Below are positions 1 to 7,462 of a stretch of DNA of 29,009 nt, piece by piece (within the stretch, counting starts at the first letter, position 1; each line of letters starts with the position of its first letter). Made by a program: the position numbers and the translations under genes. Under the pieces are notes generated by a model. The model had not been told where the DNA came from. It made no database searches and was given only the letters and a program-made list of their open reading frames with translations. The stretch comes from JAVBKV01 sp031553885 (GTDB lineage Bacteria > Bacteroidota > Bacteroidia > Bacteroidales > Azobacteroidaceae), in the NCBI GenBank assembly GCA_031553885.1, contig JAVBKV010000020.1, forward strand, positions 1 through 29,009. The letters are read 5' to 3'.

Positions 1-1
1 T

Positions 2-1198
2 CCGGAATACACCTACGATGCGAACGGTAACATGATCACCGACAAGAACAAGGGCATTAGGAATATTGAATACAATTGCTTAAATTTACCCCAGAAAATA
101 GACTTTTCGAACGGCGACTGCCTGCGTTACCTGTACGATGCAGGAGGCTCGAAACGCAGGATGGAGTTCACCAGCCCCACGGAAGGAGACCTGAAGAAGG
201 ATTACTCGGGTAACAGGATCTATGTATCCAACCAGTTGGTGATGCTGAGAACAGAAGGCGGTTACCTGTCGAAGGAGAACGGTTCGTGGACGAACTACTA
301 CTGCATCAGGGACCACCTGGGAAGCAACCGGGTGATCCTGAATTCCACGGGCAGTGTTTACCAGACGGACAACTACTATCCCTTCGGACTGACAATGGCC
401 GAAAATGGCTTGAGCCGGAACGATGAAAACCACTACTGGATGGATAAGTTCACAGGAAAGGAACTCAACAGGCTGGGAAAGATCAATGTGTATGACTTCG
501 AAGCCAGGGTCTATGACCCGGCACTGGGTAGGTTCATGACGATGGATCCGCTAGCGGAAAAGTATTATTGGATCTCGCCGTATGCCTATTGCGGGAATAA
601 CCCTATTAATAAGATTGATCCAGATGGAAGGGATATTTTTTTTATTGTCAGTGTAGGCGGAAAAATGCAGAATCTTAAATATACAACTCAAGGAACTCTA
701 CAAGACAGTAAAGGGAGAACAGTAAATGTGCCAACAGATAGCCATGTGGGACAGATTCTTGATGGATATAATAAAATGTTAAATAGTGGGGATGCAAGTT
801 ATGTCAAACAGGTTACTACTTTAGTAAAAAGTGACAATGTTCATGAGATTGATACTAGAGTAAAATCAAGTAGTGGAGGCAGTGTTGTTCCGGGTAGTAA
901 GTCTGAGACAATAAATGCGGCGAAGGCTAAGGCAATAAAAGGCGAAGGTATAGGAACTACAACGAAGTATAATTTTTCCGAAAAAACTCTGAATAATGGG
1001 CTCGAAAAATCTAACTATACAACCGTAGCTCATGAAGTACAACATCAATATGATTTTGATCAAGGGAAAATGAAAGATCATTATGATGAAAAAGGAGAAA
1101 GAATAGAAGGTAGTAAAAATCCTGCAGAAACAAGAGCTATATATAATGAGGATAAAGCTAGAGTACAAGAAAAATTTGATAAAAGGCGAAATTATTAA
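2..1198 (+). CDS. RHS repeat-associated polymorphic toxin, C-terminal part (5' end outside window), with HExxH metallopeptidase-like tip
   Basis: The reading frame is open to the left edge, so the gene begins upstream. The ATG at 32 is internal, because the codons before it already read as a YD repeat (YTYDANGN). Numbering from that Met, residues 1-195 are RHS core, with the typical segments RDHLGSNR, YYPFGLTMAENG, FTGKELNRLGKINVYDF and YDPALGRFMTMDPLAEKYY. The core ends at DPDGRD (196-201). After it the DNA becomes clearly AT-rich and the protein unrelated to RHS, the usual boundary of an exchangeable toxin tip. The tip (about 202-388) holds VAHEVQHQYD: H334, E335 and H338 form a HExxH zincin motif, and E366 in NPAETRAIYNED is a plausible third zinc ligand. 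This layout resembles NleD-like (M91) effector peptidases, which is inference. A lipoprotein gene follows after 15 nt and is the likely immunity partner. The RHS assignment is firm; the peptidase call is moderate. Confidence 0.88.
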   Translation, partial: PEYTYDANGNMITDKNKGIRNIEYNCLNLPQKIDFSNGDCLRYLYDAGGSKRRMEFTSPTEGDLKKDYSGNRIYVSNQLVMLRTEGGYLSKENGSWTNYYCIRDHLGSNRVILNSTGSVYQTDNYYPFGLTMAENGLSRNDENHYWMDKFTGKELNRLGKINVYDFEARVYDPALGRFMTMDPLAEKYYWISPYAYCGNNPINKIDPDGRDIFFIVSVGGKMQNLKYTTQGTLQDSKGRTVNVPTDSHVGQILDGYNKMLNSGDASYVKQVTTLVKSDNVHEIDTRVKSSSGGSVVPGSKSETINAAKAKAIKGEGIGTTTKYNFSEKTLNNGLEKSNYTTVAHEVQHQYDFDQGKMKDHYDEKGERIEGSKNPAETRAIYNEDKARVQEKFDKRRNY

Positions 1199-1213
1199 AA
1201 AGGGAAAATTATT

Positions 1214-1780
1214 ATGAAAGATAAGAAATTTATTTTGATCCTAATTATCGTTATATTGCAATTAGGATCGTGTAAACCTCTGAATTCTTTGAAGGAAAAC
1301 AATGAATTAAAGAATGCCGTTTTAGACAACGATTTATTTTATTCTGAAATGTTATTTTTTTCTACTGAAGTAAAAGAACAGATTGGATATATAACTATAT
1401 TTAACTTAAGGAGAAATCTTTTGTATGATAAGAAATATGATAATTGTAATCTTGACTCTCTTTCATCTGAGGCATTAAAAGGAAATCACCCTTTTCGTTG
1501 TGATGAACTAGAGAGATGTTTTAAACCTTCTTTCTCTATAGAAAAAAGCTATAAAAGTCTGTCATTTAAGTCTTTTTTGGAAAAATTCACGCAATATCTT
1601 AATGCTCATAATTATTTTACGATTCACAATGAGTTAACAGAAAACGAAAAAGAGACAGTAGCGTATTTTTTATACTTAAATGGTTATTATACTAGCTATG
1701 ATGATTATGAAAACTATTATTTTTCAACAAAGGGGCTTCGTAAACCTATTATTGAAAAAGTGGAGGTGATAGAAAATTAA
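1214..1780 (+). CDS. small lipoprotein, candidate immunity protein for the RHS toxin
   Basis: This 188-residue protein starts with a lipoprotein signal: a basic MKDKK, a hydrophobic stretch and a lipobox LGSC with the acylated cysteine at residue 20. The mature part is rich in Phe, Tyr, Asn and Lys, and I recognise no family. It starts 15 nt after the toxin stop codon and shares the toxin tip's low GC, unlike the RHS core and the genes downstream. Position directly behind a polymorphic toxin is the usual place for the cognate immunity gene. A membrane-anchored form would fit a toxin acting in the periplasm. The immunity role rests on context only. It could instead be an unrelated cargo gene carried with the cassette. 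Confidence 0.7.
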   Translation: MKDKKFILILIIVILQLGSCKPLNSLKENNELKNAVLDNDLFYSEMLFFSTEVKEQIGYITIFNLRRNLLYDKKYDNCNLDSLSSEALKGNHPFRCDELERCFKPSFSIEKSYKSLSFKSFLEKFTQYLNAHNYFTIHNELTENEKETVAYFLYLNGYYTSYDDYENYYFSTKGLRKPIIEKVEVIEN

Positions 1781-1801
1781 GAGTATGAGTAAACCCCTGT
1801 T

Positions 1802-1847
1802 CGTCGTAGTCTCTGACTACGACGTGTTAAAAGGAAGTCTCTGACTT
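1802..1847. repeat. two adjacent palindromes with the same TCT loop (REP-like)
   Basis: CGTCGTAGTC (1802-1811), TCT and GACTACGACG (1815-1824) form a perfect 10-bp hairpin. Just downstream, AAGTC (1835-1839), TCT and GACTT (1843-1847) form a second, shorter one with the same GTC-TCT-GAC core. No T-tract follows the first hairpin, so it is not a standard intrinsic terminator. The pair lies between the immunity candidate and an orphan coding tail, where cassettes recombine. Confidence 0.55.
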
Positions 1848-1857
1848 TCATTTTTAA

Positions 1858-1947
1858 ACCAAGCGCAACTGGTACAATGAGCATTTGAATGTGGACAAGA
1901 ACGGTAACCTCATCCAGTCTTTATTCGGCGTAGACTCCAACCCGTAA
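1858..1947 (+). pseudogene. orphan 29-codon tail, probable remnant of a displaced RHS C-terminal end
   Basis: After an in-frame stop at 1855-1857 there is an open stretch of 29 codons ending in TAA (1945-1947). It begins TKRNWYNEHLNVDKNG and ends SLFGVDSNP. There is no start codon near its beginning. Its composition resembles the RHS core more than the AT-rich toxin and immunity genes just upstream. In polymorphic-toxin loci, older C-terminal ends are often left behind as orphan fragments when a new tip is inserted, and that is the simplest reading here. It is short, so chance is not excluded. Confidence 0.4.
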
Positions 1948-1961
1948 AATATATTATCCGG

Positions 1962-3182
1962 TCACATGGAAAAAGTGGCATTTTTAGAAACTGACTTCTT
2001 AATCTGCCTGTTATACACCCAACAAGCTGTAAAAAAGTAAACACCGGTCTGCAACCACAACATCAGATACTCCTTACCTACTTCATACAGATCGGCATCC
2101 ATGGTGTTGATCCGGATATAACCTTGCACTCCATGCGTGGAAGGAAAGAAATAACTGACTATCTTCCAGAAAAGGGGAATATCGGTCTGCGGCCAGGAAG
2201 CCCCTGCCAGAAACAGCAACGGCATCGTTAAGAATAAAAGTAACAGAAATGCACTTTCCAGGTTCCGCATCCAAACGGACAAGGTCATTGCCAGAAAAAT
2301 ACTGGACAATAAAAACGGAAGCATAAACAGGACCAGGTTGAACTGATGCCCGATGTGCGGTAAATTATATAACCGGGGAATAAACCCAAGTACATAAAAC
2401 GTCAGTACCACATACAAGGTAAAATAACAAAGACCTTTACCCAACACAATACGGATTGTTCCATGATAACGGCTATTCATCGGCACCAGTGCTTTCAGGT
2501 TATTCCTTTCCCAATCCATCCCCGACATCATATTGATTCCCAACATCATGGTTTGGTATAAGATCAATATCAAGACAGCCGGCAGCAAGAAACTCGCAAA
2601 ACCACCTCCCTGATTGAATAATGCAATCCCTTCGTACCGGAAAGGAGCTGCAGCCAACGTGGCTTGCTGTTCGGTCAACCCGGAATTAACCAGGTTTGTC
2701 CATTGAATTTCGGCACCTGCATCTTTCGTGGCAAAACTAACGGCCGACACGGCATTTTTGTAATACAAAAAACTACTCATATCGAAATAGGCGGAAACAT
2801 GAGTTTGTTTTCCTTGAATGATCTGATCGTCAAAATCTTCCGGAATTAAAATAATTGTATGTATCTCATGTTTATAAAAGAGAGACTTGGCTTCTTCCAG
2901 GTCATGGCATTTATTGGAAACTTTCAATTCCGGAGTTGCATCCAGAGACCGGATATAACGGCGACTCAGCGAACTATACGACAAATCGACGACTGCTGCC
3001 GGAATATCCCGTACCACTTCATGTTTGTAGATCATCCCATACAGAAGCGGATACAACAACGTTGCCGCAAAAAATATCACCAGAACTCCGGGATCACGCA
3101 TGATCCGCAAGAATTCTTTGCGCCAGATATACAGCATATCAAAAAAACACCGCTGGAAATCGTTGAAAGTTATTTTCTTCAT
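1962..3182 (-). CDS. ABC-2 type transporter permease, last gene of an efflux operon
   Basis: This 406-residue inner-membrane protein has ABC-2 permease topology (YhhJ/YbhR type). A single membrane segment lies near residues 32-51, followed by a large extracytoplasmic domain (about 52-190) and a hydrophobic C-terminal half with about five more segments from about 195 to 390. Its start codon overlaps the stop of the preceding permease gene (ATGA at 3179-3182), so the two are translationally coupled and probably form a heterodimer. With the upstream HlyD-like adaptor and TolC-like channel it would make a tripartite exporter from cytoplasm or inner membrane to outside. The substrate cannot be told. 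No nucleotide-binding subunit is encoded nearby, although ABC-2 permeases normally need one. Confidence 0.9.
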   Translation of the reverse strand: MKKITFNDFQRCFFDMLYIWRKEFLRIMRDPGVLVIFFAATLLYPLLYGMIYKHEVVRDIPAAVVDLSYSSLSRRYIRSLDATPELKVSNKCHDLEEAKSLFYKHEIHTIILIPEDFDDQIIQGKQTHVSAYFDMSSFLYYKNAVSAVSFATKDAGAEIQWTNLVNSGLTEQQATLAAAPFRYEGIALFNQGGGFASFLLPAVLILILYQTMMLGINMMSGMDWERNNLKALVPMNSRYHGTIRIVLGKGLCYFTLYVVLTFYVLGFIPRLYNLPHIGHQFNLVLFMLPFLLSSIFLAMTLSVWMRNLESAFLLLLFLTMPLLFLAGASWPQTDIPLFWKIVSYFFPSTHGVQGYIRINTMDADLYEVGKEYLMLWLQTGVYFFTACWVYNRQIKKSVSKNATFSM

Positions 3183-4348
3183 TGGGCCGGATAATTTTGA
3201 TAAATCATTGCTTTCTTCAACCGGATCATGACAATAAACGGTAAAATTAAAAAGAGCGCCAGTATGAGGTACGAATGCCAGTAATAAACGAGCGGAGCAC
3301 CATTCAGCGCGCTATTCTGATAGATCTGAAAAAAATGCCGCATCGGAAAAAACCACGACAAGGGCTGAACCACCAGGGGCATTTGTTCGACCGGAAAGGT
3401 AAACCCGGAATAACTGATACCCAATATACCCATTACCGCCCCAAAACTCATCGCATTACGCAATATCGGTAAGGTACCGATAATAAAAACGCCCAGGGCC
3501 TGCGTGGCTAACACAAACAAAATGGAAGCCACAATCATAGTCAGTATATGGCTGTGCAACGGAAAATCAGAAATCCGGAAAAGAATAACATTCTGAAAAA
3601 TAACGATCGCCGTAAAAATCAAGGTATAAGGAAGTAATTTTCCAGCCAGTGCTTTCAGTATGGATTTACCACCGGTGTATAACCAGATGCGACTCGTCGC
3701 TTCTTTTAACTCCAATCCGATACTGAAAACCGTAAGGAGTAAAATCATCAACTGCAATATCCCGGGCATCAATACATTGGATAAATATACCGAGTAATTG
3801 GTATATGGATTCCCAATCAAATGACTATCCAGCACAATCGGCTGTAATTCGCCTATGATCTGTTCCACCGTCTTCCCTTTGGCTAATCCTGTAGATAGGG
3901 AGACTGATGCAGACGAAAGAGAAGACATCAGATTCAGGTCTTTCATCAGCAGGGAACCGGGAATAAAATACGCATTGTTATAATAAAAAGTCAGTTCCGG
4001 TTGATGACCCGATAACAGATCTGCCTGCATATTTTTCGGAATGATCACAAAAGCGAAAATAGCACCCTTCTTCATTTCGTGCTCCGCTTCCCGGAAATCA
4101 CTCAGGTGCATCCTGACTTCGGACATTTGCAAAACGTCTATCTGACGGATCAGGTTATGGGACAACGAAGTATTGTCCTGATCGATCACGGCCAAAGGCA
4201 GATTGGTCGGTAAGCCGGAATGAAACAATGTCATAAAAAGGATATACGAGAAAAGGGGGATCAGGAAGATGGTCACGAGGTAAATCCTTCGCGACACCAT
4301 CCGGTGCAGTTCTCTTCGCACGACAGCTATGACTCCTTGTTGTTTCAT
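3179..4348 (-). CDS. ABC-2 type transporter permease, first of the pair
   Basis: This 389-residue protein has the same architecture as its neighbour: a cytoplasmic basic N-terminus, one membrane segment at about 22-41, a long periplasmic domain and a C-terminal block of about five membrane segments ending in a short basic tail. It lies 3 nt after the HlyD-like gene and overlaps the second permease by 4 nt, so it belongs to the same operon. The paired divergent permeases suggest a heterodimeric membrane core. The family call is secure from topology and motif style; what it exports is unknown. Confidence 0.9.
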   Translation of the reverse strand: MKQQGVIAVVRRELHRMVSRRIYLVTIFLIPLFSYILFMTLFHSGLPTNLPLAVIDQDNTSLSHNLIRQIDVLQMSEVRMHLSDFREAEHEMKKGAIFAFVIIPKNMQADLLSGHQPELTFYYNNAYFIPGSLLMKDLNLMSSLSSASVSLSTGLAKGKTVEQIIGELQPIVLDSHLIGNPYTNYSVYLSNVLMPGILQLMILLLTVFSIGLELKEATSRIWLYTGGKSILKALAGKLLPYTLIFTAIVIFQNVILFRISDFPLHSHILTMIVASILFVLATQALGVFIIGTLPILRNAMSFGAVMGILGISYSGFTFPVEQMPLVVQPLSWFFPMRHFFQIYQNSALNGAPLVYYWHSYLILALFLILPFIVMIRLKKAMIYQNYPAQ

Positions 4349-4351
4349 CCT

Positions 4352-5347
4352 TTATTTTCCGATTTGGGTACGGACACTCATTCCCGGACGCAACCCGTCG
4401 ACTGTTCCGACCGGTTTGGCCTTGACTTCAAAACTCTTCAGATCAAATTCTCCGGAAACTTTCGTAGCTTTCCAGGTAGCATAGCTTCCCAGGGCTTTAA
4501 TGCGCATGATTTTCAAGCGGATTTTTTGATTTCCCAATGCAGGAACTACCGCATCGAATTCGGCTCCCTGCCTGACTTCCGACAACCGGTCTTCCCGCAC
4601 ATTAAAAATAACCCATACATCATTTAAATCCAATACATTCATGATCGGTGATCCCGTGCCGGCCAGTTCCCCTTCCTTGGGGAAAATATCCGAAATCTCA
4701 CCGGAAATCGGAGCTGTCAGACAGGTTTCCTGTTTATACGCTTCTACCTCATTGACTACCCCCTGAGCCTGACTTAACAAGGCACGGGCTGCATCCTTAT
4801 CTTCCTGCTGCGCACCGGCTAAAGCCAGTTCATACTGTGATTGAGCAGCCTTAGCCAATGCAGATGATGCTTTGTAATTAGCCTCAGCCTCATCTTTTTT
4901 CTGAGCGGCCAACACGCCTTTGCCGTACAAGTTCTGAACACGTTCGAACGTCTTTCTGGCTATTTCCTCTCCGGCTTTTGCCCGTTGAAACTGTTCATAA
5001 GCAGCTTCAATCTGCTGCTTCCGTGTACCTTTGTTTGCCTTCTGACTTTGAGCGGAAGCCGCCTGCTCCACCGCTGTGGCCTGTTGTAACTTCGCATCGA
5101 TTTCCGGGCTGCTCAGTACAACCAATGTATCTCCCTGACGAACGGTCTGGCCTTCTTCTACAAAAAAGCGCTCGATCCGGCCCGGAACTTTTCCCGAAAT
5201 ACGTACTTCCTTGGCTTCAACCTCTCCTTGCCAGTAAGTCGGTTCGGGTCGAAGCACAAAAATCCCAACCACAGAAACAGCTATTATCACCGAAATCAAA
5301 ATGATCAGTGCCGTCACCAACGATTTGTTTTGTCTTTTTCTATCCAT
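4352..5347 (-). CDS. HlyD family periplasmic adaptor (membrane fusion protein)
   Basis: The 331-residue protein begins with a basic stretch and one membrane anchor (about residues 10-31). A split lipoyl/barrel-sandwich domain follows: the first half includes KVPGRIERFFVEEGQTVRQGDTL, the second half TAPISGEISDIFPKEGELA. Between them lies a long Ala/Gln/Glu/Lys-rich alpha-helical hairpin, which normally contacts TolC. A beta-barrel part with VWVIFNVREDRL and a C-terminal GLRPGMSVRTQIGK complete the family pattern. It would bridge the inner-membrane permeases (3 nt downstream) and the outer-membrane channel encoded 10 nt upstream. Confidence 0.93.
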   Translation of the reverse strand: MDRKRQNKSLVTALIILISVIIAVSVVGIFVLRPEPTYWQGEVEAKEVRISGKVPGRIERFFVEEGQTVRQGDTLVVLSSPEIDAKLQQATAVEQAASAQSQKANKGTRKQQIEAAYEQFQRAKAGEEIARKTFERVQNLYGKGVLAAQKKDEAEANYKASSALAKAAQSQYELALAGAQQEDKDAARALLSQAQGVVNEVEAYKQETCLTAPISGEISDIFPKEGELAGTGSPIMNVLDLNDVWVIFNVREDRLSEVRQGAEFDAVVPALGNQKIRLKIMRIKALGSYATWKATKVSGEFDLKSFEVKAKPVGTVDGLRPGMSVRTQIGK

Positions 5348-5357
5348 AATTGAATTT

Positions 5358-6842
5358 TTATTTCATTTTTCCTGATACTTTTTTCAAAAACAATTGATTG
5401 ATTTTCAACTCGATTTGTGCATCCGAACGTTCGGAATAAGCTGAAAAACGCGAGACCTGAGCATCCAATACATCCGTGACACCCACTAAACCCTCGTCAA
5501 AAGCAAATTGAGCATATTTCAAATTTTCATCAGCCTGCTCCAGGTTAGCATTTGATGCTGTCAGTTTCTTTCCGGACTCTTCTATTTTATAAACCGCCTG
5601 ACGGTATTGCAGCTCAATCTTTTCCTTAGCATCAGTCAGCTTCGTTTCCGTTATGATACGTTCACTTTTCGCAGACCGTACTTTTTGTTTGTTTTCCCCC
5701 CAGTGCAAAATCGGAATACGCATCATGACACCGACATTCCAGGTCCCGGAGAATTCTTTCTCAAAACCATTAAAAAAATCAGGATTCGAATAAACGTAGC
5801 TAGCAACCAACCCTACTTCAGGCAGGTATCCGGCAACGGCCAGTTTCTTTTTCGACTCGGACAGATCCAGCATTTTTTCCAGGCTCTTTATTTCCGAACG
5901 ATTGTTCAATGCATCTTCCAGGTTAGCCATTTCAAGCGGAGCTGCAACAATCTCCTTCGGTCGAACCTCATCACTCAATGCAATGGGTTCATCCATCGGA
6001 AGGCCGATCATCTGACAGAGATTCATTTTGGCCAGGCTAAGTCCGTTTTCAGCTTTTGTAAGGTTCAGGTTGACCTCATTCAATTTAACCCTGACCTTCA
6101 ACACATCCGCCTTAGTAGCCATTCCCTCATTCTGGAACTCAGTCACATCCGTATTCAACTGTGTCAATAACTTTTGATAATCGGATGCTACCTTTACTTT
6201 GTTGGCTATGGAAACAACACTCCAATAAGCTGCCTCGGTATTGTACAACACTTCATGAGTTTCCATCGTTTGTTGTTCTTTAGCAATCTCCATTCCTATC
6301 TTAGCCATTTTGTTCATTTCATAAATCCGGCCTCCCATATAAATAGGTTGTACCAGCGAAAGCATTCCGACAAAAGTATTGCGTAAATCAACAGCCAGTT
6401 CATCCCTGGGAATTGTAGTATAATCCTTCCACATAATCTTATCCGGATCGGTTTTCGGATTGAACGGATTGCCTCCGGCATCCAGAGGAACCGGCTGGCC
6501 ATTAATCGTGGTCCATTGATTATTCACCTGATCCTGGCGAAATCCGAAGCTGCCGTCTGCCATTTTAGTCCCGATCGGTAAAAATTTATCTTCCGACAAT
6601 AAATACATCTGATCACTTAAATGAAAGTATGACAGAGTGGCATCCACTTTGGGAAGGTAACCGCTTACCGCCTGTTTCTTTTTAGACTCCGCTATTTTCA
6701 ACTCCTCCTGTTTGATTTGTAAATCATGACTTTGCTTTAAAGCCAGGTTCAGGCAGTCTTCCAAGGATAAAACGGTGGCCTGGGAATACAATTGAACACA
6801 ACTGAAAATACCAATGGAAATAAATAGTAATATCCGCTTCAT
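5358..6842 (-). CDS. TolC family outer-membrane efflux channel
   Basis: I take the start at 6842 rather than an in-frame ATG at 6875, because a clean signal peptide follows (MKRILLFISIGIFSCVQLYSQ, cut near YSQ-A). This gives 494 residues. The mature protein has the OEP repeat pattern: LSLEDCLNLALKQSHDLQI near the start, long amphipathic helices rich in Ala, Lys, Glu and Leu, repeated SKKKxAVxGYLPxV motifs (early in the protein and again past the middle), and a C-terminal helix with FDEGLVGVTDVLDAQVSRF. It is the first gene of the efflux operon, 94 nt after marR on the same strand, with its own operator candidate upstream. Role: trimeric outer-membrane exit duct. Confidence 0.92.
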   Translation of the reverse strand: MKRILLFISIGIFSCVQLYSQATVLSLEDCLNLALKQSHDLQIKQEELKIAESKKKQAVSGYLPKVDATLSYFHLSDQMYLLSEDKFLPIGTKMADGSFGFRQDQVNNQWTTINGQPVPLDAGGNPFNPKTDPDKIMWKDYTTIPRDELAVDLRNTFVGMLSLVQPIYMGGRIYEMNKMAKIGMEIAKEQQTMETHEVLYNTEAAYWSVVSIANKVKVASDYQKLLTQLNTDVTEFQNEGMATKADVLKVRVKLNEVNLNLTKAENGLSLAKMNLCQMIGLPMDEPIALSDEVRPKEIVAAPLEMANLEDALNNRSEIKSLEKMLDLSESKKKLAVAGYLPEVGLVASYVYSNPDFFNGFEKEFSGTWNVGVMMRIPILHWGENKQKVRSAKSERIITETKLTDAKEKIELQYRQAVYKIEESGKKLTASNANLEQADENLKYAQFAFDEGLVGVTDVLDAQVSRFSAYSERSDAQIELKINQLFLKKVSGKMK

Positions 6843-6878
6843 ATTTCGATCTTTTTTCAGATTAAATAACAGCACAAT

Positions 6879-6892
6879 AATTGTTTATGCAA
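6879..6892 (-). promoter_or_regulatory. candidate MarR operator upstream of the tolC-like operon
   Basis: On the minus strand this reads TTGCATAAACAATT, identical over 14 bp to the site at 7390-7403 at the marR start. It contains TTG-N6-CAA dyad symmetry. It lies about 37 nt before the tolC start codon and just downstream of a near-consensus -7 box (TAATATTG, minus strand, 6906-6913; one mismatch to TAnnTTTG). That position suits repression. Repressor binding is inferred. Confidence 0.6.
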
Positions 6893-6936
6893 CTAATAAA
6901 AAAAACAATATTACATATACCTTTGTCTCATTTTGT

Positions 6937-7380
6937 TTAAGCTAAATTTTCCAATACTTTCTTTAAGGTATTGCGACAAACCAGCACCTCTTCATCCAAA
7001 ATTCCGGAAAGAGCCTTATTAACCACATCACTGACAATATCCGTCGATTGTTTTTCCAAAGCGGTTCCTTGTTCGGTGAGGTAAATCAGCTTGATCCTGC
7101 GATCAGAAGGATCCGGCACCCGAATAACCAGGTTCCGTTTTTCCAGGTTATCGATCAACCGGGTAATGGAAGGCTGGTCCCGGAATGTAGTTTCCGATAA
7201 TGCCTGTTGGGTCACTTTATCTTTTTTCCACAAACAAGCCAGAATCGTCCATTGCTCTACGGTTATTCCCAGGTTTGCCTCCCTGAATTTATTGTACAAA
7301 TAACGGTTAATCAACATCGAAATCCGCCCGCTGAGTATGGCGAAAAGTTCATCATGATCTATTTTTCCAGAAAGTTTCAT
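6937..7380 (-). CDS. MarR family transcriptional regulator
   Basis: A winged helix-turn-helix regulator of 147 residues when started at the ATG at 7380. A longer frame would need a TTG at 7401 that lies in the promoter. The core reads VEQWTILACLWKKDKVTQQALSETT (helix-turn-helix entry), then DQPSITRLIDNLEKRNLVIR (recognition helix) and DPSDRRIKLIYLTEQG (wing), the classic MarR signature. It sits on the same strand just upstream of the tolC/hlyD/permease operon, the typical place for a local repressor of drug efflux. The same 14-bp motif lies over its own start and before tolC, so it probably represses both itself and the pump until a ligand binds. Confidence 0.93.
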   Translation of the reverse strand: MKLSGKIDHDELFAILSGRISMLINRYLYNKFREANLGITVEQWTILACLWKKDKVTQQALSETTFRDQPSITRLIDNLEKRNLVIRVPDPSDRRIKLIYLTEQGTALEKQSTDIVSDVVNKALSGILDEEVLVCRNTLKKVLENLA

Positions 7381-7403
7381 AAACAATAATTGCATAAACA
7401 ATT
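7378..7403 (-). promoter_or_regulatory. candidate MarR operator overlapping the marR start (tandem 10-mer)
   Basis: The 14-mer TTGCATAAACAATT (plus strand, 7390-7403) is shared with the tolC upstream region in opposite orientation. In addition the 10-mer CATAAACAAT occurs twice with a 15-bp period (7378-7387 and 7393-7402); the first copy includes the start codon. A protein bound here would cover the transcription start and the ribosome entry site, giving autoregulation. Confidence 0.6.
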
Positions 7404-7406
7404 TTA

Positions 7407-7414
7407 CAAAGGTA
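7407..7414 (-). promoter_or_regulatory. marR promoter, Bacteroidetes -7 box
   Basis: On the minus strand this reads TACCTTTG, a perfect match to TAnnTTTG. It would start transcription near 7400, inside the operator candidate, leaving a leader of about 20 nt. I see no clear -33 element. Confidence 0.6.
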
Positions 7415-7462
7415 ATTGTTTTTCTGAAAATAAAAACAATAGAAAGAAAATTTTATTTTTAT

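Noticed and set aside
866..1168. Open frame on the minus strand under the toxin tip
   Set aside because: Low-complexity Phe/Ile/Tyr/Ser-rich product opposite an AT-rich gene; no support as an antisense immunity or regulator.
5607..6170. 187-codon plus-strand frame opposite the TolC-like gene
   Set aside because: Shadow of a well-supported outer-membrane channel gene; no family features.
6917..6924. TACCTTTG on the plus strand between tolC and marR
   Set aside because: It matches the -7 consensus but would only drive antisense transcription into marR, with no gene to serve.
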